Shown here: one piece after another, positions 39,718 through 46,749 of the stretch
Layout of the letters: every line of letters starts with the position of its first letter
Position numbering within the stretch: the first letter of the stretch is position 1
From: Anaerolineales bacterium
Lineage (GTDB): Bacteria; Chloroflexota; Anaerolineae; Anaerolineales; Villigracilaceae
Assembly (NCBI GenBank): GCA_013360875.1
Contig: JABWAU010000007.1
Location: 1-59,318 of the forward strand
Length of the DNA stretch: 59,318 nucleotides
Direction: 5' to 3'
Translations under genes and position numbers: made by a program
Notes under the pieces: model-generated
Seen by the model: only the letters and a program-made list of their open reading frames with translations
Database searches by the model: none
Told to the model about the DNA's origin: nothing

Positions 39718-40715
39718 GAATTGATCTTCCCTGCCAACCCTCTCCACCATTCGTCCCTCTCCCCCGGCACAAAGGGAGTGTACAACGTCAGCCGGTCGGC
39801 AATTCCTTCGTAGCGTTTCTTCAAGTCGTCTGCCAAGCGTGTTTCATCGGTCACCAGGCAAAACTCGTTCAGCATCTCATCCGTGATGAGCATGGGCATC
39901 TCCGCCCATTCGCCCTTCGCCGCATGCGCGGATAGTGTCTCTGCGACGCCGCTCCAGCCATGCAAGTCCATGACGGGGCGGTAGGAGGGCGTGGAGGCGT
40001 AGAACGAAATCTGCGCGCGGGCAAAGTTCATCTCTTCGGGGGTCGTGGCGATGAAGGCGGTTACAGAAACCGACACATCTTTCCTCTTTCTACTTTCCTT
40101 CTTCGCGCCTTCTTCAATCGCGGGCAGTATCACCTCTTTCAAATAACGCGGACTGTTAAACGGATGCGCATGGAATCCCTCGCACATCTCACCTGCCAGT
40201 CTGGCAAGTCCGGTGTTGACGCCTGCTATATAAATTGGGATGTTTGGATGTTCGATGGCTCCTGCATTGAAGAACGGCGACATGAGCGTGATCTTGTAAT
40301 ACTCGCCACGATAATTCAACTTCGTCCCATTCTGCCAGCAATCCCAGAAAGCGCGGATGACTTCGATCTGCTCACGCAGTTTCTTCACAGGCGACTCGGG
40401 CCAAAGCTGACCAAATCGCCGTTCGATGTGCGCTTTGACTTGGGTGCCGAGTCCGAGGATGAATCGCCCGTCCGATTGCGCGGCGAGGTCCCAGGCGGTG
40501 TAAGCCAGATTCGCCGGAGAACGCGCAAAGGAAACCGCGACAGCCGTCCCGAAGTTGAGACGCGCCGAGTGTTCGGCGATCAAGGCACAGGGCAGGAAGG
40601 GATCATGTTGAGTCTCCTGAGTCCACAGCGCGTCGAATCCAGTCTCCTCCGCGGCTTTCGCAATCGCAGGGACGTCTTTCAAACCGACAATGGGAAGTGC
40701 AGCGTCGAGTTTCAA
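39714..40715 (-). CDS. F420-dependent LLM-class oxidoreductase (TIGR03617-like)
   Basis: The luciferase-like TIM-barrel protein of about 333 residues has KAAEETGFDALWTQETQHDPF, GTAVAVSFARSPANLAYTAWDLAAQSDGRFILGLGTQVKAHIERRFG, the usual F420-binding loop region, PIYIAGVNTGLARLAGE, and a long C-terminal part. It resembles TIGR03617-type F420 enzymes common in actinobacteria and Chloroflexota. I favour a TTG start at 40715 (then KLDAALPIVG), preceded by GGAG; an ATG at 40763 would overlap the peptidase by 31 nt. The substrate is unknown. ATGA overlap with MazG. Confidence 0.82.
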   Translation of the reverse strand: MKLDAALPIVGLKDVPAIAKAAEETGFDALWTQETQHDPFLPCALIAEHSARLNFGTAVAVSFARSPANLAYTAWDLAAQSDGRFILGLGTQVKAHIERRFGQLWPESPVKKLREQIEVIRAFWDCWQNGTKLNYRGEYYKITLMSPFFNAGAIEHPNIPIYIAGVNTGLARLAGEMCEGFHAHPFNSPRYLKEVILPAIEEGAKKESRKRKDVSVSVTAFIATTPEEMNFARAQISFYASTPSYRPVMDLHGWSGVAETLSAHAAKGEWAEMPMLITDEMLNEFCLVTDETRLADDLKKRYEGIADRLTLYTPFVPGERDEWWRGLAGKINS

Positions 40716-40732
40716 TTCTCCATCTCCAGTCT

Positions 40733-41782
40733 TTAATTTTCCAACAGATACGCCATGATCCAATTCGTCGTCGCGTTCAAGCCATCCATGTGCGCGCGTT
40801 CGTAATTGTGCGAGGCGTCAATGCCGGGACCAATCAACGCCAGCGCCACATCGCCGCCCGCACGCCAGAACGCCTCGCCGTCTGAGCCATAGAACGGATA
40901 CACGTCGGTCTTGTACGGAATGCTGTGTTTTTCAGCGAGGGCGCGCAACTTCCTGTTCAATCCCTCGTGATACACCCCGCCGCTGTCCTTGATGCACAAC
41001 GTCGCGTGGAATTCATCCGACTCCTGTCCCGCGCCGACCACCGCCATATCCACCGTGACCAATTCTTCGACATCGGATGGGATTCCCGCCGACGCGCCGT
41101 GACCGACCTCCTCATAATTGGAGATGTGGAAATAAACGCTTCGCGCGGGACTTAGACCTGCCTCTGCCAACGACTTGATCGTCGCGACAAGATTTGCCAC
41201 GCAAGCCTTGTCGTCGAGAAACCGCGAGCGGATGAAACCATTTGTAACCTCCACGCGCGGATCGAACGCCACACAGTCGCCAATGTTGATCCCCAACTCT
41301 CGAGTCTCTTTTTCGCTGTTCGTCTTCACATCCAGACGGACTTCCATGTGATCGTCATCACGGGGAGTCTTGGCTCCCTCCGCGCCGTGGACGTGTCCCG
41401 ACGCGGTTTCGATCAATACTGATCCGCGTACCTTTTCGCCTTTCGAGGCGAACACCCACACGCCTTCGGTTTCCACGCTGTTCCATTGAAGCCCGCCAAT
41501 GCGACTCAACTTCAATCGTCCGTTTGGCTTGATCTCCTTTACCACTGCCCCGAGCGTGTCCACATGCGCGGTCAATGCGACGGGAGGCAGGTCATTTTCC
41601 ACTGTCCACTTTGCGATCAACGCGCCTTTGCGGGTTCGCGATAATTCCAGTTGCCTGTATTGCGACAACTCTTTTTCCACGAACGCAATCGCAGGCTCCG
41701 CAAAGCCGGTGGGCGAGGGGATGTTGAGCAGGTCAACGAGGAATTTGGTGAAGTATTCCTGATCTATGGCTGGTAGTGACAT
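40733..41782 (-). CDS. M42-family metallo-aminopeptidase
   Basis: The 349-residue dinuclear zinc peptidase has the metal-ligand set of family M42 (PepA/glutamyl or tetrahedral aminopeptidases): LTAHVDTLG (His), RFLDDKACVA (bridging Asp), SNYEEVGHGAS (catalytic Glu pair), ELVTVDMAVVG (Asp) and NYERAHMDGL (His). Such enzymes cleave peptide N termini in the cytoplasm and form dodecamers. The ATG at 41782 follows GAGGAGAGCC; the longer open frame upstream passes through a word-like tract. It heads a minus-strand operon with the LLM enzyme and MazG. Confidence 0.92.
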   Translation of the reverse strand: MSLPAIDQEYFTKFLVDLLNIPSPTGFAEPAIAFVEKELSQYRQLELSRTRKGALIAKWTVENDLPPVALTAHVDTLGAVVKEIKPNGRLKLSRIGGLQWNSVETEGVWVFASKGEKVRGSVLIETASGHVHGAEGAKTPRDDDHMEVRLDVKTNSEKETRELGINIGDCVAFDPRVEVTNGFIRSRFLDDKACVANLVATIKSLAEAGLSPARSVYFHISNYEEVGHGASAGIPSDVEELVTVDMAVVGAGQESDEFHATLCIKDSGGVYHEGLNRKLRALAEKHSIPYKTDVYPFYGSDGEAFWRAGGDVALALIGPGIDASHNYERAHMDGLNATTNWIMAYLLEN

Positions 41783-41850
41783 GGCTCTCCTCTTTATGAT
41801 GTTTACACGTTTACAAGTGAAAGCGTTTGAACGTTCAAACCTGCCAACAT
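41783..41850. other. Word-like tract between thioesterase and peptidase
   Basis: Repeated GTTTACACGTTTACAAG, GCGTTTGAACGTTCAAAC and ATTCAAACGTTTAGACC words, partly self-complementary. Probably contains the peptidase promoter. Confidence 0.5.
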
Positions 41851-42276
41851 TCAAACGTTTAGACCCTCAAACGCTTTAATTTTCTCCCTCCACTCGTGCG
41901 GAATGGAAATGGTTTTTTCGGCGCGGTAATCATACGTCACCATGACCACCTCGCCCTTTGCCAGCACCTTGCCGGTCTCCGCGTCCACGATGTTCTGCTC
42001 CCACGTCATGGATTTGTTCCCCAATTTTGCCGCATGAACCCCCACCTTGATCTTTTGCCCGAAATAGACGGGTTCATGGTAGGTAATATGCACGTCGGCA
42101 AGGATGACTCCAATTTCCATGAACGATTGGTCTTTTGTGAAAAGCCCCAGTTCGATCATGTAGGCGATGCGCCCCTGCTCGAAATAGGTCAGATGCTTGG
42201 CGTTGTTGACGTGTCCCTGCGGATCCAGATCCCCGTAGCGGACTTCGATGGGATGGTAGAAGTGATAATCGCTCAT
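41851..42276 (-). CDS. Acyl-CoA thioesterase, YbgC/4-hydroxybenzoyl-CoA type
   Basis: The 141-residue hot-dog-fold thioesterase has the active-site segment VRYGDLDPQGHVNNAKHLTYFEQGR, with Asp17-like acid, and the strands GVILADVHITYHEPVYFGQKI and KSMTWEQNIVDAETG typical of YbgC enzymes. It hydrolyses short- to medium-chain acyl-CoA; the exact substrate is unknown. Start ATG 42276. Between it and the plus-strand Cas4-like gene lies a short GC-rich repeat region (42290-42360, CTCGCTCCGCTCGG words). Confidence 0.9.
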   Translation of the reverse strand: MSDYHFYHPIEVRYGDLDPQGHVNNAKHLTYFEQGRIAYMIELGLFTKDQSFMEIGVILADVHITYHEPVYFGQKIKVGVHAAKLGNKSMTWEQNIVDAETGKVLAKGEVVMVTYDYRAEKTISIPHEWREKIKAFEGLNV

Positions 42277-42393
42277 AAAGAGCGATTATACCGTTTCACG
42301 AAGTCCCGCTTCGACTACAGACCTCGCTCCGCTCGGTTTTCCGCTCAGCGCGATGGGGGTAAAATTTAGAAAATTTGTGCTATACTCCGCCGT

Positions 42394-42630
42394 ATGCCCA
42401 TCATCCGTTCATCAGAAATCGGAACCTACCTCTACTGCCGCCGCGCCTGGTGGTATAAAAAACAGGGATTTGAATCCGCGAATCAGACCGAACTCGCCGC
42501 CGGGACGGAACTCCACGTGCAGCACGGGCGGCAGGTATTGGCATCGTCCATCACGCGGACGGTGGGACTGATCCTGCTCATGGTTGCGCTGATCTTGCTG
42601 GTGGCGTATTGCGCGGCAAGAATCCTCTAA
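42394..42630 (+). CDS. Membrane-anchored Cas4-like N-terminal half (Cys1 and motif-I His)
   Basis: The 78-residue protein begins with SEIGTYLYCRRAWWYKKQG, a clear match to the N terminus of Cas4/Dna2-type Fe-S nucleases: the first cluster Cys (Cys15) followed by basic and aromatic residues. It also has GTELHVQHGRQ, corresponding to the motif-I His. A transmembrane helix at about 56-74 (TVGLILLMVALILLVAY) follows, and the protein stops there. The nuclease core and the other three cysteines are in the next gene, 64 nt on. The start follows a TATACT by 7 nt (42381-42386), suggesting a leaderless mRNA. Homology to Cas4 is by motif; function untested. Confidence 0.72.
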   Translation: MPIIRSSEIGTYLYCRRAWWYKKQGFESANQTELAAGTELHVQHGRQVLASSITRTVGLILLMVALILLVAYCAARIL

Positions 42631-42694
42631 TTCCCCAGTCTCCAATCCCTAATTACCAATTACCCCTCACGTATCCCGTAACTTGTAACTCGTT
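42631..42694. other. Word-like tract between the two Cas4-like genes
   Basis: CAGTCTCCAATCCCTAATTACC, AATTACC and CTTGTAACTCG words fill the 64 nt between the halves; TCTCCAATC and AATTACC recur before recF, the nucleotidyltransferase and the PucC-like gene. No Shine-Dalgarno is visible. Confidence 0.6.
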
Positions 42695-43207
42695 ATGCTC
42701 TACCTCTCCCTCGCCCTGCTCTTCTTCGCCTTTCTCTTCTTCTGGCAATCCAACCGCCAGCGGAAAGCCGCGGGTCTGCCCGGTGGGCGCGTCATTTACA
42801 CCGATACGCGCGGCTGGAGCAAACTGGAAAAACCGCTCTACTATGCCCCGCTCGATCTGACAGGCAAGCCCGATTACCTTATCGAACAGAATGGAAAAAT
42901 CATTCCCGTGGAGGTGAAATCAGGGCGCGCGCCCGAAGCGCCGTATGACTCGCATATCTATCAACTGGCATCGTATTGCCTGCTGGTGGAGAAAACCTAC
43001 GCCAAACGCCCCCCGTACGGAATCATTCATTATGAGAACCGCGACTTTGCCGTGGATTACACGCGTGAGTTGGAATCGTCCCTGCTCGACCTGCTGGCGG
43101 AGATGAATAGGGACGAACGCAGGAAAGAGCTCCCTCGATCACACGAGCAGGCGTCCCGTTGTAAGCGATGCGGGTTTCGGGATGTGTGCGATCAGAGACT
43201 GGGGTAA
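42695..43207 (+). CDS. Membrane-anchored Cas4-like nuclease core (PD-(D/E)xK, Cys2-4)
   Basis: The 170-residue protein starts with a transmembrane helix (1-17, LYLSLALLFFAFLFFWQ) and a basic SNRQRK stop, so the rest is cytoplasmic. The PD-(D/E)xK nuclease motifs are all present: GKPDYL (Asp60), PVEVKSG (Glu73, Lys75) and QLASY (Gln90, Tyr94). The C terminus has three cysteines, RCKRCGFRDVCDQRL (156, 159, 165), as in Cas4/Dna2 iron-sulfur nucleases. The fourth cluster Cys is missing here but present in the preceding protein. No CRISPR or other cas gene is nearby. A membrane-tethered repair or defence nuclease is possible. Confidence 0.82.
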   Translation: MLYLSLALLFFAFLFFWQSNRQRKAAGLPGGRVIYTDTRGWSKLEKPLYYAPLDLTGKPDYLIEQNGKIIPVEVKSGRAPEAPYDSHIYQLASYCLLVEKTYAKRPPYGIIHYENRDFAVDYTRELESSLLDLLAEMNRDERRKELPRSHEQASRCKRCGFRDVCDQRLG

Positions 43208-43288
43208 AAGTACACAGGTAGTCAAGTACACAGGTTGAAAGTGGAACAACTGGTGTCCCTGTGTACCTGTATACTTTATAATAACGCC
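43208..43288. other. Word-like tract with a -10-like hexamer before nadK
   Basis: Four versions of a (GT)ACACAGGT or GTGTACCTGT word, largely inverted, ending in TATACT and TATAAT (43270-43275, 43277-43282). The second hexamer is 6 nt from the nadK ATG. Confidence 0.6.
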
Positions 43289-44152
43289 ATGCCCGATCCT
43301 TTTATCCCCAAACGCCCCGTCATCACAGCCTATCCGCGGATGCCCGAGGCATCCGCGGAAGCGGAGGCAATGTCCGCCTATTTCAAGGAAAAGGGGATGG
43401 ACGCGCCGTTCGGTTCTCTTTATGACGAGGACCTGCGCAGGCGGGTGCGGAACCGGGAATTCGACATGCTTGTCATTGCGGGCGGCGATGGGAGCGTCCT
43501 CCGCGCGGGTCACTTGTGCGCTCCTCTCGGTTTGCCGATCCTCGGGGTCAATTTGGGCAGGCTTGGGTTTCTGATCCAGGTTGATCGTCACGAATGGCGC
43601 GAATACTTCGATAAATTATTGAACGGCGAAGCGTGGATCGAAAACCGCATGATGCTCCACGCGGAACACATTCGCGCGGGCGACTCGCAAGGCACGTGGA
43701 ACGCGTTGAACGAAGTTGTCGTCGGGCGCGGACAGATCCTGCGCCCGGTGCGGCTTTCCGCCTCGGTTGACGGACGTCACCTGACAAGTTACGTCACTGA
43801 TGGGTTGATCGCCTCCACCGCTACAGGTTCGACCGCGTACGCTCTCGCGGCGGGTGGACCGATCCTGCCGCCCGAACTGCGCAACATCCTGCTCGTGCCG
43901 ATCGCGCCGCATCTTTCCGTGGACCGCGCGGTTGTCCTCTCCGAAGGTTCTACGGTGAGCATCCTTGTGCGAGGCGACAACGCCGTCCTGAGCGTTGACG
44001 GGCAGCCTTCGATCGTGCTGATGGAGGATGACCGCGTGGATATCCGCGCCGCAGACGTGACCGCGCAATTCGTCCGTTTTGGGGATCCGGGTTACTTCTA
44101 TCGAAACCTGACCGCGCACATGAACGAGAACTCTTTGGGATTGCCGAGATGA
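43289..44152 (+). CDS. nadK: NAD kinase
   Basis: The 287-residue kinase phosphorylates NAD to NADP. It has the glycine-rich VIAGGDGSVLRA (GGDG motif, about 66-71), LGRLGF, NALNEVVVGRG (the NE/D motif), and TDGLIASTATGSTAYALAAGGP. The C-terminal VSILVRGDN, LSVDGQ strands close the fold. The start at 43289 lies 6 nt after TATAAT, so translation is probably leaderless. nadK-recN neighbourhood is common in bacteria. It overlaps the next gene by 4 nt (ATGA). Confidence 0.95.
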   Translation: MPDPFIPKRPVITAYPRMPEASAEAEAMSAYFKEKGMDAPFGSLYDEDLRRRVRNREFDMLVIAGGDGSVLRAGHLCAPLGLPILGVNLGRLGFLIQVDRHEWREYFDKLLNGEAWIENRMMLHAEHIRAGDSQGTWNALNEVVVGRGQILRPVRLSASVDGRHLTSYVTDGLIASTATGSTAYALAAGGPILPPELRNILLVPIAPHLSVDRAVVLSEGSTVSILVRGDNAVLSVDGQPSIVLMEDDRVDIRAADVTAQFVRFGDPGYFYRNLTAHMNENSLGLPR

Positions 44153-44676
44153 CCGAAAAAACACCCGAGACCCTCTATTGCTACGTGCATCCGAACCGCG
44201 AAACCTCCCTGCGTTGTAATAACTGCAACCGCCCGATCTGTGCCTCGTGCGCGGTCCGCACACCGACGGGCTATCGCTGCAGGGAATGTGTGCGTGAGCG
44301 GCGCAAGACCTTTGACACAGCCGAATGGTATGACTATGTTTTGGGTTTTATCGCCGCGGCGTTTCTTTCGGGCATTGCGTCCTTCCTCGTCACGTTGATC
44401 GAGGGCATCGGATTCCTTGGCTGGTTCATCATTTTTTTCGGCGCGCCGACCGCAGCGATGACGATCGCTGAAGGGGTGCGCGCGGTCACACGCAAGCGTC
44501 GTTCGCGCCCGCTGTTCATCACGGTCGCTGTGGGTGTCGTGCTGGGCGCGGCGCCTTTCATACTGTTTCAACTGCTTGCCTTCGACGTTTTTGGCATCAT
44601 CTTCCAGGCGATCTATCTCGTCATTGTCACCCCTGTTGTGTACACGCGGCTTTCCGGAATCCAACTGTTCAGATAA
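44149..44676 (+). CDS. B-box-type zinc-finger membrane protein
   Basis: The 175-residue protein starts with a metal-binding domain of B-box type with eight ligands: Cys11, His14, Cys23, Cys26, Cys31, Cys34, Cys44 and Cys47 (CYVHPNRETSLRCNNCNRPI, then CASC and CREC). Three or four transmembrane helices follow at about 62-85, 90-108 and 122-168. Such N-terminal zinc-ribbon plus TM proteins are widespread in Chloroflexota and Actinobacteria, with unknown roles; rhomboid-like partners are sometimes found but not here. It sits between nadK and recN, coupled to both (ATGA, then 3 nt). Confidence 0.82.
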   Translation: MTEKTPETLYCYVHPNRETSLRCNNCNRPICASCAVRTPTGYRCRECVRERRKTFDTAEWYDYVLGFIAAAFLSGIASFLVTLIEGIGFLGWFIIFFGAPTAAMTIAEGVRAVTRKRRSRPLFITVAVGVVLGAAPFILFQLLAFDVFGIIFQAIYLVIVTPVVYTRLSGIQLFR

Positions 44677-44679
44677 ACC

Positions 44680-46410
44680 ATGCTAACCGAACTCCACATC
44701 CAAAACTTCGCGATCATAGATAAACTCGACCTGCGCTTCGGGCCCGGTCTCATCATCCTCACCGGCGAGACGGGCGCCGGCAAATCCATCATCCTCGACG
44801 CCGTAGTCATGCTCATCGGCGGGAAGGCAGATACCACCTTCGTCCGCACAGAGTCAGACGCGGCGCTGGTCGAGGGGGTGTTCCAGTTGAAAGGTCCAGA
44901 AAGAGAAGCGGTGCATGAGATTCTGAATCGCGAAGAGTTGATGGACGACCCCGATTACGTGACCCTCTCCCGCGAGATCCGCAAGGAGGGACGGAGCGTG
45001 GCGCGCGTCAACGGGCGGACTGTCGCTGTCTCGTTGTTGAAGGAGATCGGCGCGCTCGTGGTGGACATCCACGGGCAGGCGGAACATTTGTCTCTGCTCG
45101 ATTCACGCGCACACCTGGGCCTGCTCGACCGCTACGCCGAAATTTCACGACCCCTCAGCGATTATCGCCAGACCTACCATGCCTTGTTGAACCTGCGCCG
45201 CGAGTTGAACGAACTGCGAAAGGCGCAAGCCGATGCCGACCGGCGCATCGAGATGTTGACGTATCAGGCGGAGGAGATCGAAGCCGCGCGTTTGAAGGTG
45301 GGCGAGGATGAGGAGTTGCGTCACGAACGTGACCGGCTTGCCAACGCCGAGTCGCTAGCGCAGAACGCACAGGAGGCGCTTGCAATCCTCGATGAAGGCT
45401 CGCCCGAAATGCCCGCCGCAAGCGACCTTATCGGGCAGGCCGCGCAGGCATTGAGCGCGCTGGCAAAACTCGACCCGGCGCAAAATGAATTGGCGAACCA
45501 GGCGGAAGTGTTGCTCGATACGATCTCCGAGATCGTCCATAACCTGCGGAACTATCTGGACGAAATCGAGTTCAATCCGAAGCGGCTCGACGAAGTGGAG
45601 GAACGGCTCGACCTGATCCATTCTTTGACTCGCAAGTATGGTGGAAGCATTCCTGCAGTCATCGCCTACGGACAGGACGCGCGCAGGCAACTGGAGACGA
45701 TCACGGGCGCGGTGGAACGTATTGAGATGCTCGAACTGGAGGAGGCGAACCTGTTGCATCAACTCGCCCGGCAGGGCGGCGCGTTGAGCGAAAAACGCAA
45801 GTCCGCCGCGGAGGCAATGAGCAAAGGCATCGAATCCGAACTCAACGATTTGCGGATGTCCGCCGCGAAATTCCGCGTGGACTTTCAGACCAAGCCCGAC
45901 CCGAACGGCGTCCCCATCGAAAACGGCAACCGCGTCGCCTTCGACCAAAACGGATTCGACAAGGTGGAATTTTTCATCGCCCCGAACCCCGGCGAGGGAC
46001 TCAAGCCGCTGGTCAAGATCGCTTCGGGCGGCGAGACCTCGCGTTTGATGCTGGGGTTGAAGAATGTGCTGGCGCGCGCCGACGAGGTGCCGTCGCTTAT
46101 TTTCGATGAAATTGACCAGGGCATCGGCGGGCGCGTGGGGATGATCGTCGGGCAGAAGTTATGGAATCTTTCGCGAACGCATCAAGTCTTCTGCGTGACG
46201 CACCTCCCGCAGTTGGCGGTCTTTGGCGACGAGCATTATCAGGTGCAGAAGTTGGTACAGGGTAACCGCACGTTGACGCGCGTCGAACGGCTCGATGGGG
46301 AGGCGCGCCTGCTCGAACTCTCGCAAATGCTCGGCGAAGTGGGCGAAGGAACTCTCAGGTCGGCGCACGAGTTGATGCAGGTTTCTAGGCAGATGATCAA
46401 GGGAAAGTAG
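44680..46410 (+). CDS. recN: DNA repair protein RecN
   Basis: The 576-residue SMC-like ATPase acts in double-strand-break repair. The head has LHIQNFAIIDKLDLRFGPG and Walker A LTGETGAGKSIILDA (about 28-42), then VVDIHGQAEHLSLLD. Two coiled-coil arms (about 160-370) with the usual Leu/Glu heptads follow. The C-terminal half supplies the signature KIASGGETSRLMLGL and Walker B SLIFDEIDQGIGG with VFCVTHLPQLA (D-loop/switch). Length is typical. The gene follows the zinc-finger protein by 3 nt, in the nadK operon. Confidence 0.96.
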   Translation: MLTELHIQNFAIIDKLDLRFGPGLIILTGETGAGKSIILDAVVMLIGGKADTTFVRTESDAALVEGVFQLKGPEREAVHEILNREELMDDPDYVTLSREIRKEGRSVARVNGRTVAVSLLKEIGALVVDIHGQAEHLSLLDSRAHLGLLDRYAEISRPLSDYRQTYHALLNLRRELNELRKAQADADRRIEMLTYQAEEIEAARLKVGEDEELRHERDRLANAESLAQNAQEALAILDEGSPEMPAASDLIGQAAQALSALAKLDPAQNELANQAEVLLDTISEIVHNLRNYLDEIEFNPKRLDEVEERLDLIHSLTRKYGGSIPAVIAYGQDARRQLETITGAVERIEMLELEEANLLHQLARQGGALSEKRKSAAEAMSKGIESELNDLRMSAAKFRVDFQTKPDPNGVPIENGNRVAFDQNGFDKVEFFIAPNPGEGLKPLVKIASGGETSRLMLGLKNVLARADEVPSLIFDEIDQGIGGRVGMIVGQKLWNLSRTHQVFCVTHLPQLAVFGDEHYQVQKLVQGNRTLTRVERLDGEARLLELSQMLGEVGEGTLRSAHELMQVSRQMIKGK

Positions 46411-46493
46411 ATTTCAAGAATTTCCCGCTGTGCATTTCACGAATTCTCACGGATCAAAATCAGTGAAAATCGGTGAAACCCGCGGCTGATGAT

Positions 46494-46745
46494 TTAACTT
46501 TGCAGAACAGACGCCGCGACCATATACCTCTTCCCCCTTGCCTTGAGCAAATTACACTCGGACTGAGCCGCGCAGGTCGTGCAGCATTGACCATCGGGAC
46601 CGATCTCCAGCAGTTTCCCTTTTTTGACCAGTAAATCAATCATGCATAGAACCGCCGAAGGTTGAGCCTTCATTTCGCGGCTGATCTCGGAAAGGCTCAA
46701 TCCGTTCTCTTTGTCTTTCAGCAATTCCACAAGTTGGTTCAGCAT
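46494..46745 (-). CDS. feoC: FeoC-like winged-helix regulator
   Basis: The 83-residue protein is a small winged-helix (LSLSEISREMKAQPSAVLCMIDLLVKKGKL) with a cysteine cluster: Cys54, Cys55, Cys58 and Cys64 (DGQCCTTCAAQSEC). FeoC proteins carry such Fe-S-binding cysteines and regulate FeoB turnover or transcription. It is downstream of FeoB with 4 nt between, at the end of the dtxR-feoA-feoB-feoC operon. The 84-bp gap to recN contains only a word-like stretch (TCACGGATCA, GTGAAAATCGGTGAA). Confidence 0.9.
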   Translation of the reverse strand: MLNQLVELLKDKENGLSLSEISREMKAQPSAVLCMIDLLVKKGKLLEIGPDGQCCTTCAAQSECNLLKARGKRYMVAASVLQS

Positions 46746-46749
46746 GGCA

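Noticed and set aside
42394-43207. CRISPR-Cas locus suggested by the Cas4-like proteins
   Set aside because: No array of regularly spaced repeats and no cas1, cas2 or effector gene is visible within the window; the nuclease motifs alone do not make a CRISPR system.
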